Of a stretch of 64,000 nt of DNA, positions 16,723-25,285 are shown piece after piece (within the stretch, counting starts at the first letter, position 1; every line of letters starts with the position of its first letter). The stretch covers positions 1 through 64,000 of the forward strand of contig NZ_AJGU01000011.1 of NCBI RefSeq assembly GCF_000260795.1, in the 5' to 3' direction. Source of the DNA: Treponema sp. JC4. Lineage in GTDB: Bacteria > Spirochaetota > Spirochaetia > Treponematales > Treponemataceae. Below the pieces are notes generated by a model. That model made no database searches and had not been told where the DNA came from. It worked only from the letters and a program-made list of their open reading frames with translations. A program made the translations under genes and the position numbers.

Positions 16723-18789
16723 ATGAAAAAAGTTAGAAACTTAATGTTAGCATGTACAATGCTTGTGTTTGGTTTGGCTGGATGTAATTTTGATTCAGAT
16801 TCACCTGATTCTCCCGCATCAACTACTCCTGTCCATGCTGAAAATCCGGAAGATTCTGGAGACAATTCAATTCCTATTATTCCTGTAAATCCAAATCAGC
16901 CGATTCTTGGAAGTCCTGATATAACTGATACGGAACTGGTTGCTGCTTATGATGACCTGTCTGCTCTTGTTGATTGTGCCCAGCTTATTGCAGAAAGAGC
17001 TGTTGAAGGTGATGATGTGGGCGATTATTCTGCAGGGGCTGTTGCCGAATTGAAAGAAGAAATTGCTCTTGCTCAAGGTTTGCTTGATGCTGATGAAGTA
17101 GAAAAGGAAGTTCTTAAAACGGAACGCATTACTTTAGCTTCACTCCTTTTAGAGTTAATCACTAAAAAGAATCTGCCATCCTGGTCATTATCTTTTGAAC
17201 GTGCAGATGATGTGGATCAGTCACGGGTAAAAATCATTTGGGAAAATGATCAGGATGCCATTAGTCTTTCTTCCATTGAAAATTATGATTCCTTTATTAT
17301 TGATGATGTTGCAGCTCATATTTACTGGCCTCAAGATGCAAATAAGGTAATTGAAGATGAAAAAACAGTAATCTGGGCACCTGCCTTCAGTGAAGAAGTG
17401 TTTGCTAAAGGATTCCACGTATTGACCTTCCGTCTTCTTCACGATAACAAGGGTACAATAGAAAAATGGGATTTCACCTTTGCCTACGACCTTTCTGCTG
17501 CTGCTCCAAATAATGAAGCAATTACTCCTTTGTTTATTGATATTCATCTTAATAAGCCTACAGTAGAAGAGGTATTACCAGATTTTATGGACCTTATTTC
17601 TAAAGCAGAGGACATTGCCACAGAACTAGATGCAATAAAAGACACAGATAATGTTTATTATGAAGCTGCTGCTATTGCAGAATTTACAAATGTTCTTACA
17701 GAAGCAAAGAGTAAGGCTTCAAGTCCTAGTGTCACTGTAAAAGAAATTACAGAAGAAACTTCCAGTCTTTCTGAAGCAATTAAGACAATCAAGGCTGCAA
17801 AGAAAATCAGAATGTGGAATGTAGAAGTGACCCGCCGAACAGATGATCAGTCTACTGTAAAAATTATCTGGATGGATGAAGCCTATAAGTTGGAAAATGC
17901 AGCTGATGCTGTTATTGATGAAGATGGAAATCATTCATTTAAGGCTTTTAAAATAGATGATGTAGAATCTCATACTTACTGGCCTGGTAACTTTGAAAGT
18001 ACTTCTGAATACATCTCTCTTGAACCGGCATTCCATGAACCTTCTCTTCATAATGGAAGTCATACTCTCTATTTTACTCTTGTAAAAGGGGAAGATGAAT
18101 ACGAGTTTGAAGTTCCTTTCACTTTAAACGGACAGACTAATGCTGATGAGTTTGAGGCAGAAATTGAAAATGTAAAGGTTTCAAAAGTTGATCCTGTAAT
18201 TAAGGCACGAGCAAAGCTTCAGAAACAAATTGATGAAATTACAGTCCTTGCAGATAAGGCTGATGCAGAAAAATATCAGGAAGGGGCTCTTGATGCTCTT
18301 AAGCTGGCAATTGCAACTTCCAGAGAGGCCTTGACTTCTTCTGAATCTGTTGATGATGTAAATGCAGCTATGGAAGCTCTTAATGAAGCCGAAAAAGCTT
18401 TCTTTGCAGCAAAAATAATTGATACTTGGGAAGTTGAAGTACTTCACCGCGTAAATGATCAGTATTCTGTAATTGTTACCTGGGCAAAAGATGAATATGC
18501 ACTTAATCTTGATTCTGCTATTGGTGGAAATGCTGATTTTGTTACAGATGGAGTTCCTTCGCATACATACTGGCCTGGTGACATGAATGTAGTTGGAGCA
18601 AATAGCGTAACTTGGGTTCCAGCTAATGGAAACTTTGCTAATGAGAATGCTCTTGGTCAGCACACTTTAGTTTTCAAATTACAGCCTCTTGGAAGCGATA
18701 AGAGATATGAGCTTACTGTAGTTTATACACTTAATGCCACTGCTTCTAAGGCAAATATCGAAAGCCTTAACATTCAGGAAATTGAATAA
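16723..18789 (+). CDS. Repeat lipoprotein with FIVAR segments and three HTYWPG-type modules
   Basis: A 688-aa lipoprotein (lipobox FGLAGC). It alternates helical FIVAR-like segments (for example ALDALKLAIATSREALTS) with three homologous beta modules, each about 100 aa. Each begins with W-x-(V/L)-x-(V/F)-x-x-R, then a DQS/DQY-x-VK(I/V)-(I/T)W strand, DDVxSHTYWPG (HIYWPQ in the first) and a HTLxF strand pair. The ATG at 16723 is preferred because GGAGG lies seven bases upstream. I do not recognise the beta module; with conserved Trp/Tyr and its position among glucanases it may be an undescribed glucan-binding domain displayed on a stalk. Confidence 0.7.
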   Translation: MKKVRNLMLACTMLVFGLAGCNFDSDSPDSPASTTPVHAENPEDSGDNSIPIIPVNPNQPILGSPDITDTELVAAYDDLSALVDCAQLIAERAVEGDDVGDYSAGAVAELKEEIALAQGLLDADEVEKEVLKTERITLASLLLELITKKNLPSWSLSFERADDVDQSRVKIIWENDQDAISLSSIENYDSFIIDDVAAHIYWPQDANKVIEDEKTVIWAPAFSEEVFAKGFHVLTFRLLHDNKGTIEKWDFTFAYDLSAAAPNNEAITPLFIDIHLNKPTVEEVLPDFMDLISKAEDIATELDAIKDTDNVYYEAAAIAEFTNVLTEAKSKASSPSVTVKEITEETSSLSEAIKTIKAAKKIRMWNVEVTRRTDDQSTVKIIWMDEAYKLENAADAVIDEDGNHSFKAFKIDDVESHTYWPGNFESTSEYISLEPAFHEPSLHNGSHTLYFTLVKGEDEYEFEVPFTLNGQTNADEFEAEIENVKVSKVDPVIKARAKLQKQIDEITVLADKADAEKYQEGALDALKLAIATSREALTSSESVDDVNAAMEALNEAEKAFFAAKIIDTWEVEVLHRVNDQYSVIVTWAKDEYALNLDSAIGGNADFVTDGVPSHTYWPGDMNVVGANSVTWVPANGNFANENALGQHTLVFKLQPLGSDKRYELTVVYTLNATASKANIESLNIQEIE

Positions 18790-18812
18790 GGTGTCAAATT
18801 TTTGCTTCTGAC

Positions 18813-18876
18813 CCGAAAAATCACAACCTTAGAGAAAACTGACTGACTATCAATTTTCTCTAAGTAGAGTGAGAAT
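18813..18876 (+). promoter_or_regulatory. Conserved glucan-locus box before the 512-aa lipoprotein
   Basis: CCGAAAAATCACAACCTT and the following CTGACTATC match the box at 13648 almost base for base over about 45 bp. At the conserved distance (58 bp) there is a poor -10 (GAGAAT). The sequence AGGAG near 18900 is the ribosome site of the gene at 18913. Confidence 0.5.
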
Positions 18877-18912
18877 AAGATTATTCTAAAAAAAATCTTA
18901 GGAGCAAAAATT

Positions 18913-20451
18913 ATGAAAAAACTCACAAAAAATTTTGTAGTTCTTGCCAGCAGCTTCTTCCTGCTGACAAGTTCACTTTTCGTTTCATGCGCAAACGATG
19001 TAGGGGATGATGACACACCTGCACAGACTGTTCCATCGGGAGATGAGAACAAAAACCAGCAGCCAACTAACCCTGGTACAAACAACCCTGGTACCAACGA
19101 ACCTGGCATAACAGATCCAGATCCAGATAAAGACAAAGATGATTCTGGAGAGGATAATACAAAGCCGGTTGATGAAAATAAACCAGACCCATTTCCAGTA
19201 GATGATTCAACTGATTTTGAAGCACCAGATTTGAGCGCTTATTACAAAAAATACTTTGTAACTACAGATGCTGATGCAGAAAAATTTGGCATTAATGCAG
19301 CTGAATGGGGGTGTGGATCTACAATAACACCAAATCAGGATGGTACACTTACACTTATATCCGCTGCTAACATGTGGGGTGGAAGTGATAATGGTTCGGT
19401 TGCAGCATTTACAGGTTTTGCAGACGGACTTATTTCTAAGTATAAATGGATTGTATTCACACTTGATCTTTCTGACTACAATCTTGAAGGTTCAGGAGTT
19501 AACGTAAAAGTTTGTCATCCATCAGATACAAGTATTGGACAGCTTTCTGTAAAAGACAACTGGGTTGATAATACAGACGGAACAAGAACATATTACGCTC
19601 CTGTAGATTCAGAAACTTATGCTAATACAAAAGAAGTTGCTCATGAAATTGGTCTTGTTATTTACGGAACTGGTACTACAGTTGTAAAAGAACTTTATGT
19701 AGCAGCAGAATCAGATCCTGCAAATATCCCTGTAACAGGAATCACAATTTCACCTGATAGTGCAAATATTCTCCAGAGTGGAAAACAGCAGTTCACAGTA
19801 AAAGATTCAAATCTTGTTACTCTTACAAGCGGAGTAATATATTCTCTTTCTGGTGATGCAGCAGAAGGTTCAAGCATTTCAGAGGAAGGTCTTCTTACTG
19901 TTGGAACAAAAGCAGGAGATCTTACAGTTACTGCAAAATACACTGTTGATGGTAAAGATTTTACAGCTACAGCTTCTCTTACAGTAATTGGTGAATTGGT
20001 AAATCTTGTATCATCTGTAAATCTTAATAGATATGCAGATGTTTCTCATGATGGAGAAAATAATGTAAAACAGACTGGTGATATAGTAACAATTGCTGAT
20101 AACACTGTAACTTTAAATAAACCAGCCGATACCACCTGGGGCGAATGGTCATGTCAACTTTTCCTTGATGTAAAATCAAGTTCTGGAGATATTTTTGAAG
20201 CAGGAAGAACATATTTCATTAGTGTTACTGTAAATTCAACAGCTACTCTTAATAATTGTATCTTTAAAGATGAAGCAGGAGGAAAAGAGTTAGCAAAACA
20301 ATTTACTTATGAAGCAGGTGTTGATAAGGTTCTTACAGCTGAAATCACACCAACTGCAAATCAGAATGCATTCAATTGTGTATTCTCTTTCCCTGGGGAT
20401 GCTTCAACAATTACTATTTCAGACTTTAAAATTTCTGACATCACAGAATAG
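18913..20451 (+). CDS. Surface lipoprotein with BIG2-like domain and carbohydrate-binding-like modules
   Basis: A 512-aa lipoprotein (lipobox LFVSCA). After the anchor comes a long Pro/Asp/Asn-rich linker (about residues 30-100), then a beta module (about 110-270) with AAEWGCGSTITPNQDGTLTL and a WGGSDNGSVAAF patch, a bacterial Ig-like (BIG2) domain beginning IPVTGITISPDSANI (about 275-360) and a C-terminal CBM4/9-like sandwich with TTWGEWSCQLFLDV and a final ITISDFKIS strand. No catalytic domain is visible. It probably binds polysaccharide at the cell surface. It ends the plus-strand glucan locus. Confidence 0.75.
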   Translation: MKKLTKNFVVLASSFFLLTSSLFVSCANDVGDDDTPAQTVPSGDENKNQQPTNPGTNNPGTNEPGITDPDPDKDKDDSGEDNTKPVDENKPDPFPVDDSTDFEAPDLSAYYKKYFVTTDADAEKFGINAAEWGCGSTITPNQDGTLTLISAANMWGGSDNGSVAAFTGFADGLISKYKWIVFTLDLSDYNLEGSGVNVKVCHPSDTSIGQLSVKDNWVDNTDGTRTYYAPVDSETYANTKEVAHEIGLVIYGTGTTVVKELYVAAESDPANIPVTGITISPDSANILQSGKQQFTVKDSNLVTLTSGVIYSLSGDAAEGSSISEEGLLTVGTKAGDLTVTAKYTVDGKDFTATASLTVIGELVNLVSSVNLNRYADVSHDGENNVKQTGDIVTIADNTVTLNKPADTTWGEWSCQLFLDVKSSSGDIFEAGRTYFISVTVNSTATLNNCIFKDEAGGKELAKQFTYEAGVDKVLTAEITPTANQNAFNCVFSFPGDASTITISDFKISDITE

Positions 20452-20477
20452 TTAACCATATAAAACTCTCCTAAAAA

Positions 20478-20514
20478 AAATCGGGCGGCACTTTTAAGTG
20501 CCGCCCTTCTTTTA
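20478..20514. terminator. Bidirectional terminator between the lipoprotein and GH3 genes
   Basis: GGGCGGCACTT (20483-20493) pairs with AAGTGCCGCCC (20496-20506). An A-run precedes and a T-rich run follows, so it can stop transcripts arriving from either side. Confidence 0.9.
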
Positions 20515-20533
20515 CCTTCTAACTAATCTTTTT

Positions 20534-23320
20534 CTAAACCGAAATAACTCCCAGCGAAACAGGGGTAATTACTTGGCTTGAAATATTCAGTTTTTTTACC
20601 GTAATTCCAGGCTTTGTGTGCTCAAGGGTAATTTTATAGAAGCCTTTTTCAAGCTTAACCTGAGCAGCGTTTACAGTCGTTTCTATACCTGCAGTGCTTC
20701 TGCATTCAAGAGAGGCAGCCGGGCTTCCGTCAATCAGAATGTTCGTTACCGACTGAGAAAGATCATCGCCTTCCTTGCTGTAAGTGCCGCTTATATTGTA
20801 CATAGCATCATGCTGGGCATTCAGATAGAAGCTTTCGCCTTCCGGTAGAAAGTCCTTGCCCTCATCAACTAAAAGAGCATCAGAAGGCTGCTCTTTTAAT
20901 ACCGACTGGAAAGACTTAAAGATTTTCAGCGGACGAAGAGGCCGTTTTGCGACCGGAGAAATCATAATAAAGTTCAGGATATTTTTTGCTGCCGCATGAA
21001 GTTCAGCACGGGTAAGACTTCCATTTTTCAAAGCCTCAAGCGTATTGTCCTCATACATATTTTTTTCAGCGCCGTCGTTGTCTACAACCATGTAAACATC
21101 ATTACCAGAACGAATCATGCTGGCTGTGTTTTTAATGCTTTCACTTCCGCCTTTTACACAGTCATTCATGGTTGCCCACCAGTCAGTCATAACAAGCCCC
21201 TGGTACTTCCATTCCCTTCGTAAAATCGTGGTTACCAGATCATAATTGCTTGCAGTCCAGTGCCCGTTAATAGCATTGTAGCTGGTCATCAGCGATTTTA
21301 CTTCGCCGCTCTTTACTGCAATTTCAAAAGGCTTAAGATAGATTTCGCGAAGGGCTCGTTCAGAAACTATAGAATTGCTTGTACGCCGCCAGGTTTCCTG
21401 ATTATTTGCCGCAAAATGCTTGATTGTTCCGCTTGCTCCGCCTATATTCAAGCCGCGCAGAGCTGCTTTTGCAATCATTCCTGAAAGAAGAGGATCTTCC
21501 GAATAATATTCAAAGTTTCGTCCATTTAATGGGGAACGGTGAATATTTGCGCCAGGTCCCAGCAGGCTGTCAATTTCATACTGAACCAGTTCCTTTCCTT
21601 CAAAAGTGTATAAATCTTCTATTATATTAGGGTTCCATGTACAGGCGAGCAGGGTACCAATCGGCATGAGGTTTGCTTCTTTTCCAGTATCCAGACGGAT
21701 TCCGCTTGGACCATCAGAACAGCCGGCAGCAGGAATTCCAAAATTCCTAAGGCTTTGGGTAATTCCACCGTAAGCAGCTGCAATGCCAACCGTTACCTTC
21801 TGACTCATCATACCTTCGCCGCGAACCATTGCCGCAAGTTCCTTGTCATCAAGCTGTGCAATAAAAGCATCAAGCTTAGAATTATCAGAAAGGACATCAG
21901 AAAAGCGTATTCCCCAGTCTCCTGTAAAAGGATATTCTTCAGGAAGACCTGCCTTAATTCTTTCTGCCAGGTCAACCTTCATTTTAGGAACCTTTTCTTC
22001 TTTTGCAACAAAAGTTCCGTCAGCACAAGCTATAGGATGAAGTCTCATAAAATCACTTTCGGGCGCAAGTGCCTGCCTGCACTGTTCAACGACCTCAGTC
22101 TTAGAAAGGTTGATACCGCTTTTCCCGTCAAAGAAAACTTCCGTTGCACTTAGGCTGTCGCTTCCCACAAAGACCCTGTAAAGGCCTTCTTCCAATACCC
22201 AGGCAAATTGATATCCGGTTAGTCCTGAATCATCATAGCTTGCAAAGTCAGAGAGGGAAAAAGAAAGCTCTAAGGTCTGGCTTTCACCAGCTTTTAATTC
22301 TGAACTTTTCTTAAAATCAGCAAGAACTCTGGCAGGCTTTCCCAGCTTTCTCTGAGGAGCCGAAATATAAGCCTGTAGGACTTCTTTTCCTGCAAAGTTT
22401 CCGCTGTTTTTTACTTCCACCTGAACGGTAATTTTTCCATTTTTAAATTCAGATTTTTTTATTGATGTATTAAAACTTGTGTAGCTCAGACCAAATCCGA
22501 ACGGAAAGAGGATCCGCTCAGGTGCGAAGGTCGAGAAATATCGGTAACCCACATAGATATCTTCCTTGTAGAAAATATCTCCTTTACTTCCAAAATGATT
22601 TGTAGAAGGGTAGTCATCAATGGACATAGCGATTGTATCACTGAGTTTTCCGCTTGGATTGGCAAGACCGCACAAGACTCTTGCAGCCGCCCTTCCGCCT
22701 TCCTGTCCCCCCTGCCAGGCTATAAGCACAGCCTTTATGTGGCCCTTAAACTCCGGCGAGTTAATCCAGCTCATATCAATGATGTTGGAAACATTCAAAA
22801 CCACGCAGACATCTTCAAAAGTTCCGCAGATAGCTTTGAGGGCAGCTTTTTCATCATCATTCAAGTACCAGCTGCCTTTTTCAGCCATGTTGTCCTTGTC
22901 TTCGCCAGCCGTACGTCCGATTACATAGACTGCCTTTGAATTGTTTGCGCCGGTTTCTTCAAGAAGTTCTTTTGAAAGTGGCATTTCCTTCTGGCACCAG
23001 GGCTCAGCACCCCAGGCTCCGCCACCGTTATCATAAGGATTCTCCTGAATCCAGTTGCTGTAGGTTTTTGCAAGCATTACATCTATGTGAGGCATTGAAC
23101 CGTCAGAAAGCGAAAGTTCCAGAAGTGAGTCGATCAGGGTTGTAGTATAACTTACATGTACGGAACCGCCTGAGCCAGTTCCCGAACGATACCAGTCCTT
23201 CTGACAGCGGCCAAAAACTGCCACATTGTCCTGACTTGTGAAAGGAAGAAGGCATTCTTCGTTTTTAAGAAGCACCGCACCTTCTTCCGCAGCGCGGCAA
23301 ATTGTTTCTGAGAATGTCAT
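20534..23320 (-). CDS. GH3 beta-glucosidase with permuted domain order
   Basis: About 928 aa with no signal peptide, so cytoplasmic. The usual GH3 order is reversed: the alpha/beta sandwich comes first (EGAVLLKNEECLLPF, VAVFGRC), then a fibronectin-III-like domain (GKEVLQAYISAPQRKLG), then the catalytic barrel (CSDGPSGIRLD, GPGANIHRSPLNGRNFEYYSEDP as spaced excerpts, GTIKHFAANNQE and nucleophile Asp in GLVMTDWWA), and a final small beta domain. I chose the ATG at 23320 because ACACAGGAG lies 10 bases upstream; a longer frame from 23383 has no ribosome site. It should hydrolyse imported gluco-oligosaccharides. The same permutation is known from rumen GH3 enzymes. Confidence 0.92.
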   Translation of the reverse strand: MTFSETICRAAEEGAVLLKNEECLLPFTSQDNVAVFGRCQKDWYRSGTGSGGSVHVSYTTTLIDSLLELSLSDGSMPHIDVMLAKTYSNWIQENPYDNGGGAWGAEPWCQKEMPLSKELLEETGANNSKAVYVIGRTAGEDKDNMAEKGSWYLNDDEKAALKAICGTFEDVCVVLNVSNIIDMSWINSPEFKGHIKAVLIAWQGGQEGGRAAARVLCGLANPSGKLSDTIAMSIDDYPSTNHFGSKGDIFYKEDIYVGYRYFSTFAPERILFPFGFGLSYTSFNTSIKKSEFKNGKITVQVEVKNSGNFAGKEVLQAYISAPQRKLGKPARVLADFKKSSELKAGESQTLELSFSLSDFASYDDSGLTGYQFAWVLEEGLYRVFVGSDSLSATEVFFDGKSGINLSKTEVVEQCRQALAPESDFMRLHPIACADGTFVAKEEKVPKMKVDLAERIKAGLPEEYPFTGDWGIRFSDVLSDNSKLDAFIAQLDDKELAAMVRGEGMMSQKVTVGIAAAYGGITQSLRNFGIPAAGCSDGPSGIRLDTGKEANLMPIGTLLACTWNPNIIEDLYTFEGKELVQYEIDSLLGPGANIHRSPLNGRNFEYYSEDPLLSGMIAKAALRGLNIGGASGTIKHFAANNQETWRRTSNSIVSERALREIYLKPFEIAVKSGEVKSLMTSYNAINGHWTASNYDLVTTILRREWKYQGLVMTDWWATMNDCVKGGSESIKNTASMIRSGNDVYMVVDNDGAEKNMYEDNTLEALKNGSLTRAELHAAAKNILNFIMISPVAKRPLRPLKIFKSFQSVLKEQPSDALLVDEGKDFLPEGESFYLNAQHDAMYNISGTYSKEGDDLSQSVTNILIDGSPAASLECRSTAGIETTVNAAQVKLEKGFYKITLEHTKPGITVKKLNISSQVITPVSLGVISV

Positions 23321-23466
23321 AAAATCATATCTCCTGTGTAAGACGGCAATTACAGCCGCCAGTTTTTCTTTTGAGTCTATCATAGAAGTTTCTAAAAGAG
23401 CATTCTTATATGGGTGTCAAATTTTCGGTTCACGGGGAGTCTTTTATGTAATGCAGATTTATTTTG

Positions 23467-23495
23467 TTTACACCCTTCTATTGGCAGAGTAAAAT
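23467..23495 (+). promoter_or_regulatory. Sigma-70-like promoter of the two-component operon
   Basis: TTTACA (23467-23472), 17 bp, then TAAAAT (23490-23495). The ATG of the kinase follows 11 bases later without a ribosome site, so the leader is very short or absent. The divergent GH3 gene shares this intergenic region, in which a weaker copy of the glucan-locus box (CCGAAAAT...ACACCC on the minus strand, about 23411-23430) can be seen. Confidence 0.6.
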
Positions 23496-23506
23496 TAGAA
23501 CATAAG

Positions 23507-25285
23507 ATGAAAGGTAATAAACTGCGTTTTTCGCGCAAGGTTGTTCTGGCATTTTCCGGTATCGTACTTGCTCCTCTTCTGCTTTTGTTTGGCGTAACCA
23601 TTGCCTGGATTTACCGACATATGATTAACGGTCTCGAAGCCTTGTGCAGTCTTGAAGTTCGCATGAATGAAGAGAAAATCAACGAAAATATTCAGTCTCT
23701 TGAACTTATAGACAAAATGATTCGCGCAAACGGAGAACTTCTGCTTTTTATTACTACTCCAGAAAACCGTGATGAAAGTGAAATCATCCGCACAATTAAA
23801 GACGAAACTCTTACTCTTGAACGCATCCTTTCTGTTGAACCTATGATTTATTCAATCCGGGTTTTTGCAAACAGTAATCTTGTTCCAGAACGCTTTCCTG
23901 TATTCCTTCATTCTGATCGCGAAGATCTTGCCTCTCTTTCTGAATGGGAATTCAATTACAGGGCCTCTTATCTTTCTTATCTTGAAGCTCAGTACAATCC
24001 ATCTGTCTGCCTTACCCGTGAAGTTACATATGGAAGGCGTCCTGTCGGCTGGATTCAGCTTGCAATGCGCATGGAAAACTTTTTCCCATTTTTACAGCGC
24101 AAACAGGAATCTCACCAGCACGATTTTGTAATTCAGGTTTCTGAAACAGAAGAGGGAAGACACTATTCTCAGATTTATTGCGACTGTCAGGGTTATTCAG
24201 ATAATTCCCTGCTTCAGTCCGAAATTGATACAATCGGAAATTTTGCTTTTGCAAATCCCCGCGACACTTTTACCATGTCGATTAATGGCAAAAAAAGTGT
24301 TGTTGCCTGGCGTTATGTTCCAAAGCTCGGTATCGTAATTGCTCATTCCTGCGAACTTGCTATGGCCGACGATTCCCAGCTTCTTATGTTTTTTGTCATT
24401 CTGATTATGCTTCTCATTACAGTGGGATTCTTCATTGTTGTCCGCTACACAGCCTATCGTCTTTTTAGCGGCGTTTATTCTGTGATGGAAGGAATGCAGA
24501 AGGTTAATAAAGGCGACCTTTCAGTTCAGATTCCTGTTGACGGCAGCAACGAAGTCCGCGAAGCTCAGCAGGCCTTTAATGCTATGACCCGCCAGCTTAC
24601 AAATCAGATTTCGCAAATTAAGACAGAGCAGCAGCTTATTGCCGATACCGAAATGAAGGCTATGCAGAATCAGATTAATGCCCACTTCCTTTACAATGTT
24701 CTGGAAACAATTCACATGCAGGCAGTTCTGGCAGATAACGATGATATTTCAAAAAGCATCCTCATGCTCGGAAAAATGATGCGTTACTGCCTCCGCTGGC
24801 GAATTCATACCGTTACGCTGGAACAGGAAATGGAATACATTCAGTCTTATGTTTACATCCTTAATCTGCGCAACGATTACGAAATTACGCTCGAATTCAA
24901 TATCCCGGATTATCTGAAGGAAATGAAAATTCCAAAGATGATTGTTCAGCCTTTTGTTGAAAATTCTTTTATTCACGGAATTGAACCTCTGGCTCAGGAT
25001 TCAAAAATCTGTGTGTATACTCAGCTTGAAGAAGAAAATCACAAGGTCTGGCTCTGTGTCCGGGATTACGGAGCGGGAATGACTCAGGAAAAACTTGAAG
25101 AAATCCGTTTGTATCTTGCAGATGAAAAATATGAAAGGGATTCAACGGGAAGTATTGGTATAAAAAACATACAGCAGCGGCTTTCGCTCTTTTACGGGCC
25201 TGAATTCAAACTGGATATTCAGTCTGAGCTGGGCAAGGGAACAATAGTTCGTGTTCCGCTGTTACTTGAGGGGGAAATAAAATGA
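23507..25285 (+). CDS. Sensor histidine kinase, YesM type
   Basis: A 592-aa membrane kinase. The first membrane segment is at about 14-36 (VVLAFSGIVLAPLLLLFGVT), an extracytoplasmic sensor of about 270 residues follows, and a second segment lies near LLMFFVILIMLLITVGFFIVV. Then come a HAMP domain and the His_kinase domain with NQINAHFLYNVLETI holding the phospho-accepting His, and an ATPase domain with IVQPFVENSFIHGIE (N box) and GIKNIQQRLSLFYG. I place the start at 23507, directly behind the promoter, since an upstream frame extension lacks signals. Its stop overlaps the response-regulator start (ATGA). Confidence 0.92.
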   Translation: MKGNKLRFSRKVVLAFSGIVLAPLLLLFGVTIAWIYRHMINGLEALCSLEVRMNEEKINENIQSLELIDKMIRANGELLLFITTPENRDESEIIRTIKDETLTLERILSVEPMIYSIRVFANSNLVPERFPVFLHSDREDLASLSEWEFNYRASYLSYLEAQYNPSVCLTREVTYGRRPVGWIQLAMRMENFFPFLQRKQESHQHDFVIQVSETEEGRHYSQIYCDCQGYSDNSLLQSEIDTIGNFAFANPRDTFTMSINGKKSVVAWRYVPKLGIVIAHSCELAMADDSQLLMFFVILIMLLITVGFFIVVRYTAYRLFSGVYSVMEGMQKVNKGDLSVQIPVDGSNEVREAQQAFNAMTRQLTNQISQIKTEQQLIADTEMKAMQNQINAHFLYNVLETIHMQAVLADNDDISKSILMLGKMMRYCLRWRIHTVTLEQEMEYIQSYVYILNLRNDYEITLEFNIPDYLKEMKIPKMIVQPFVENSFIHGIEPLAQDSKICVYTQLEEENHKVWLCVRDYGAGMTQEKLEEIRLYLADEKYERDSTGSIGIKNIQQRLSLFYGPEFKLDIQSELGKGTIVRVPLLLEGEIK

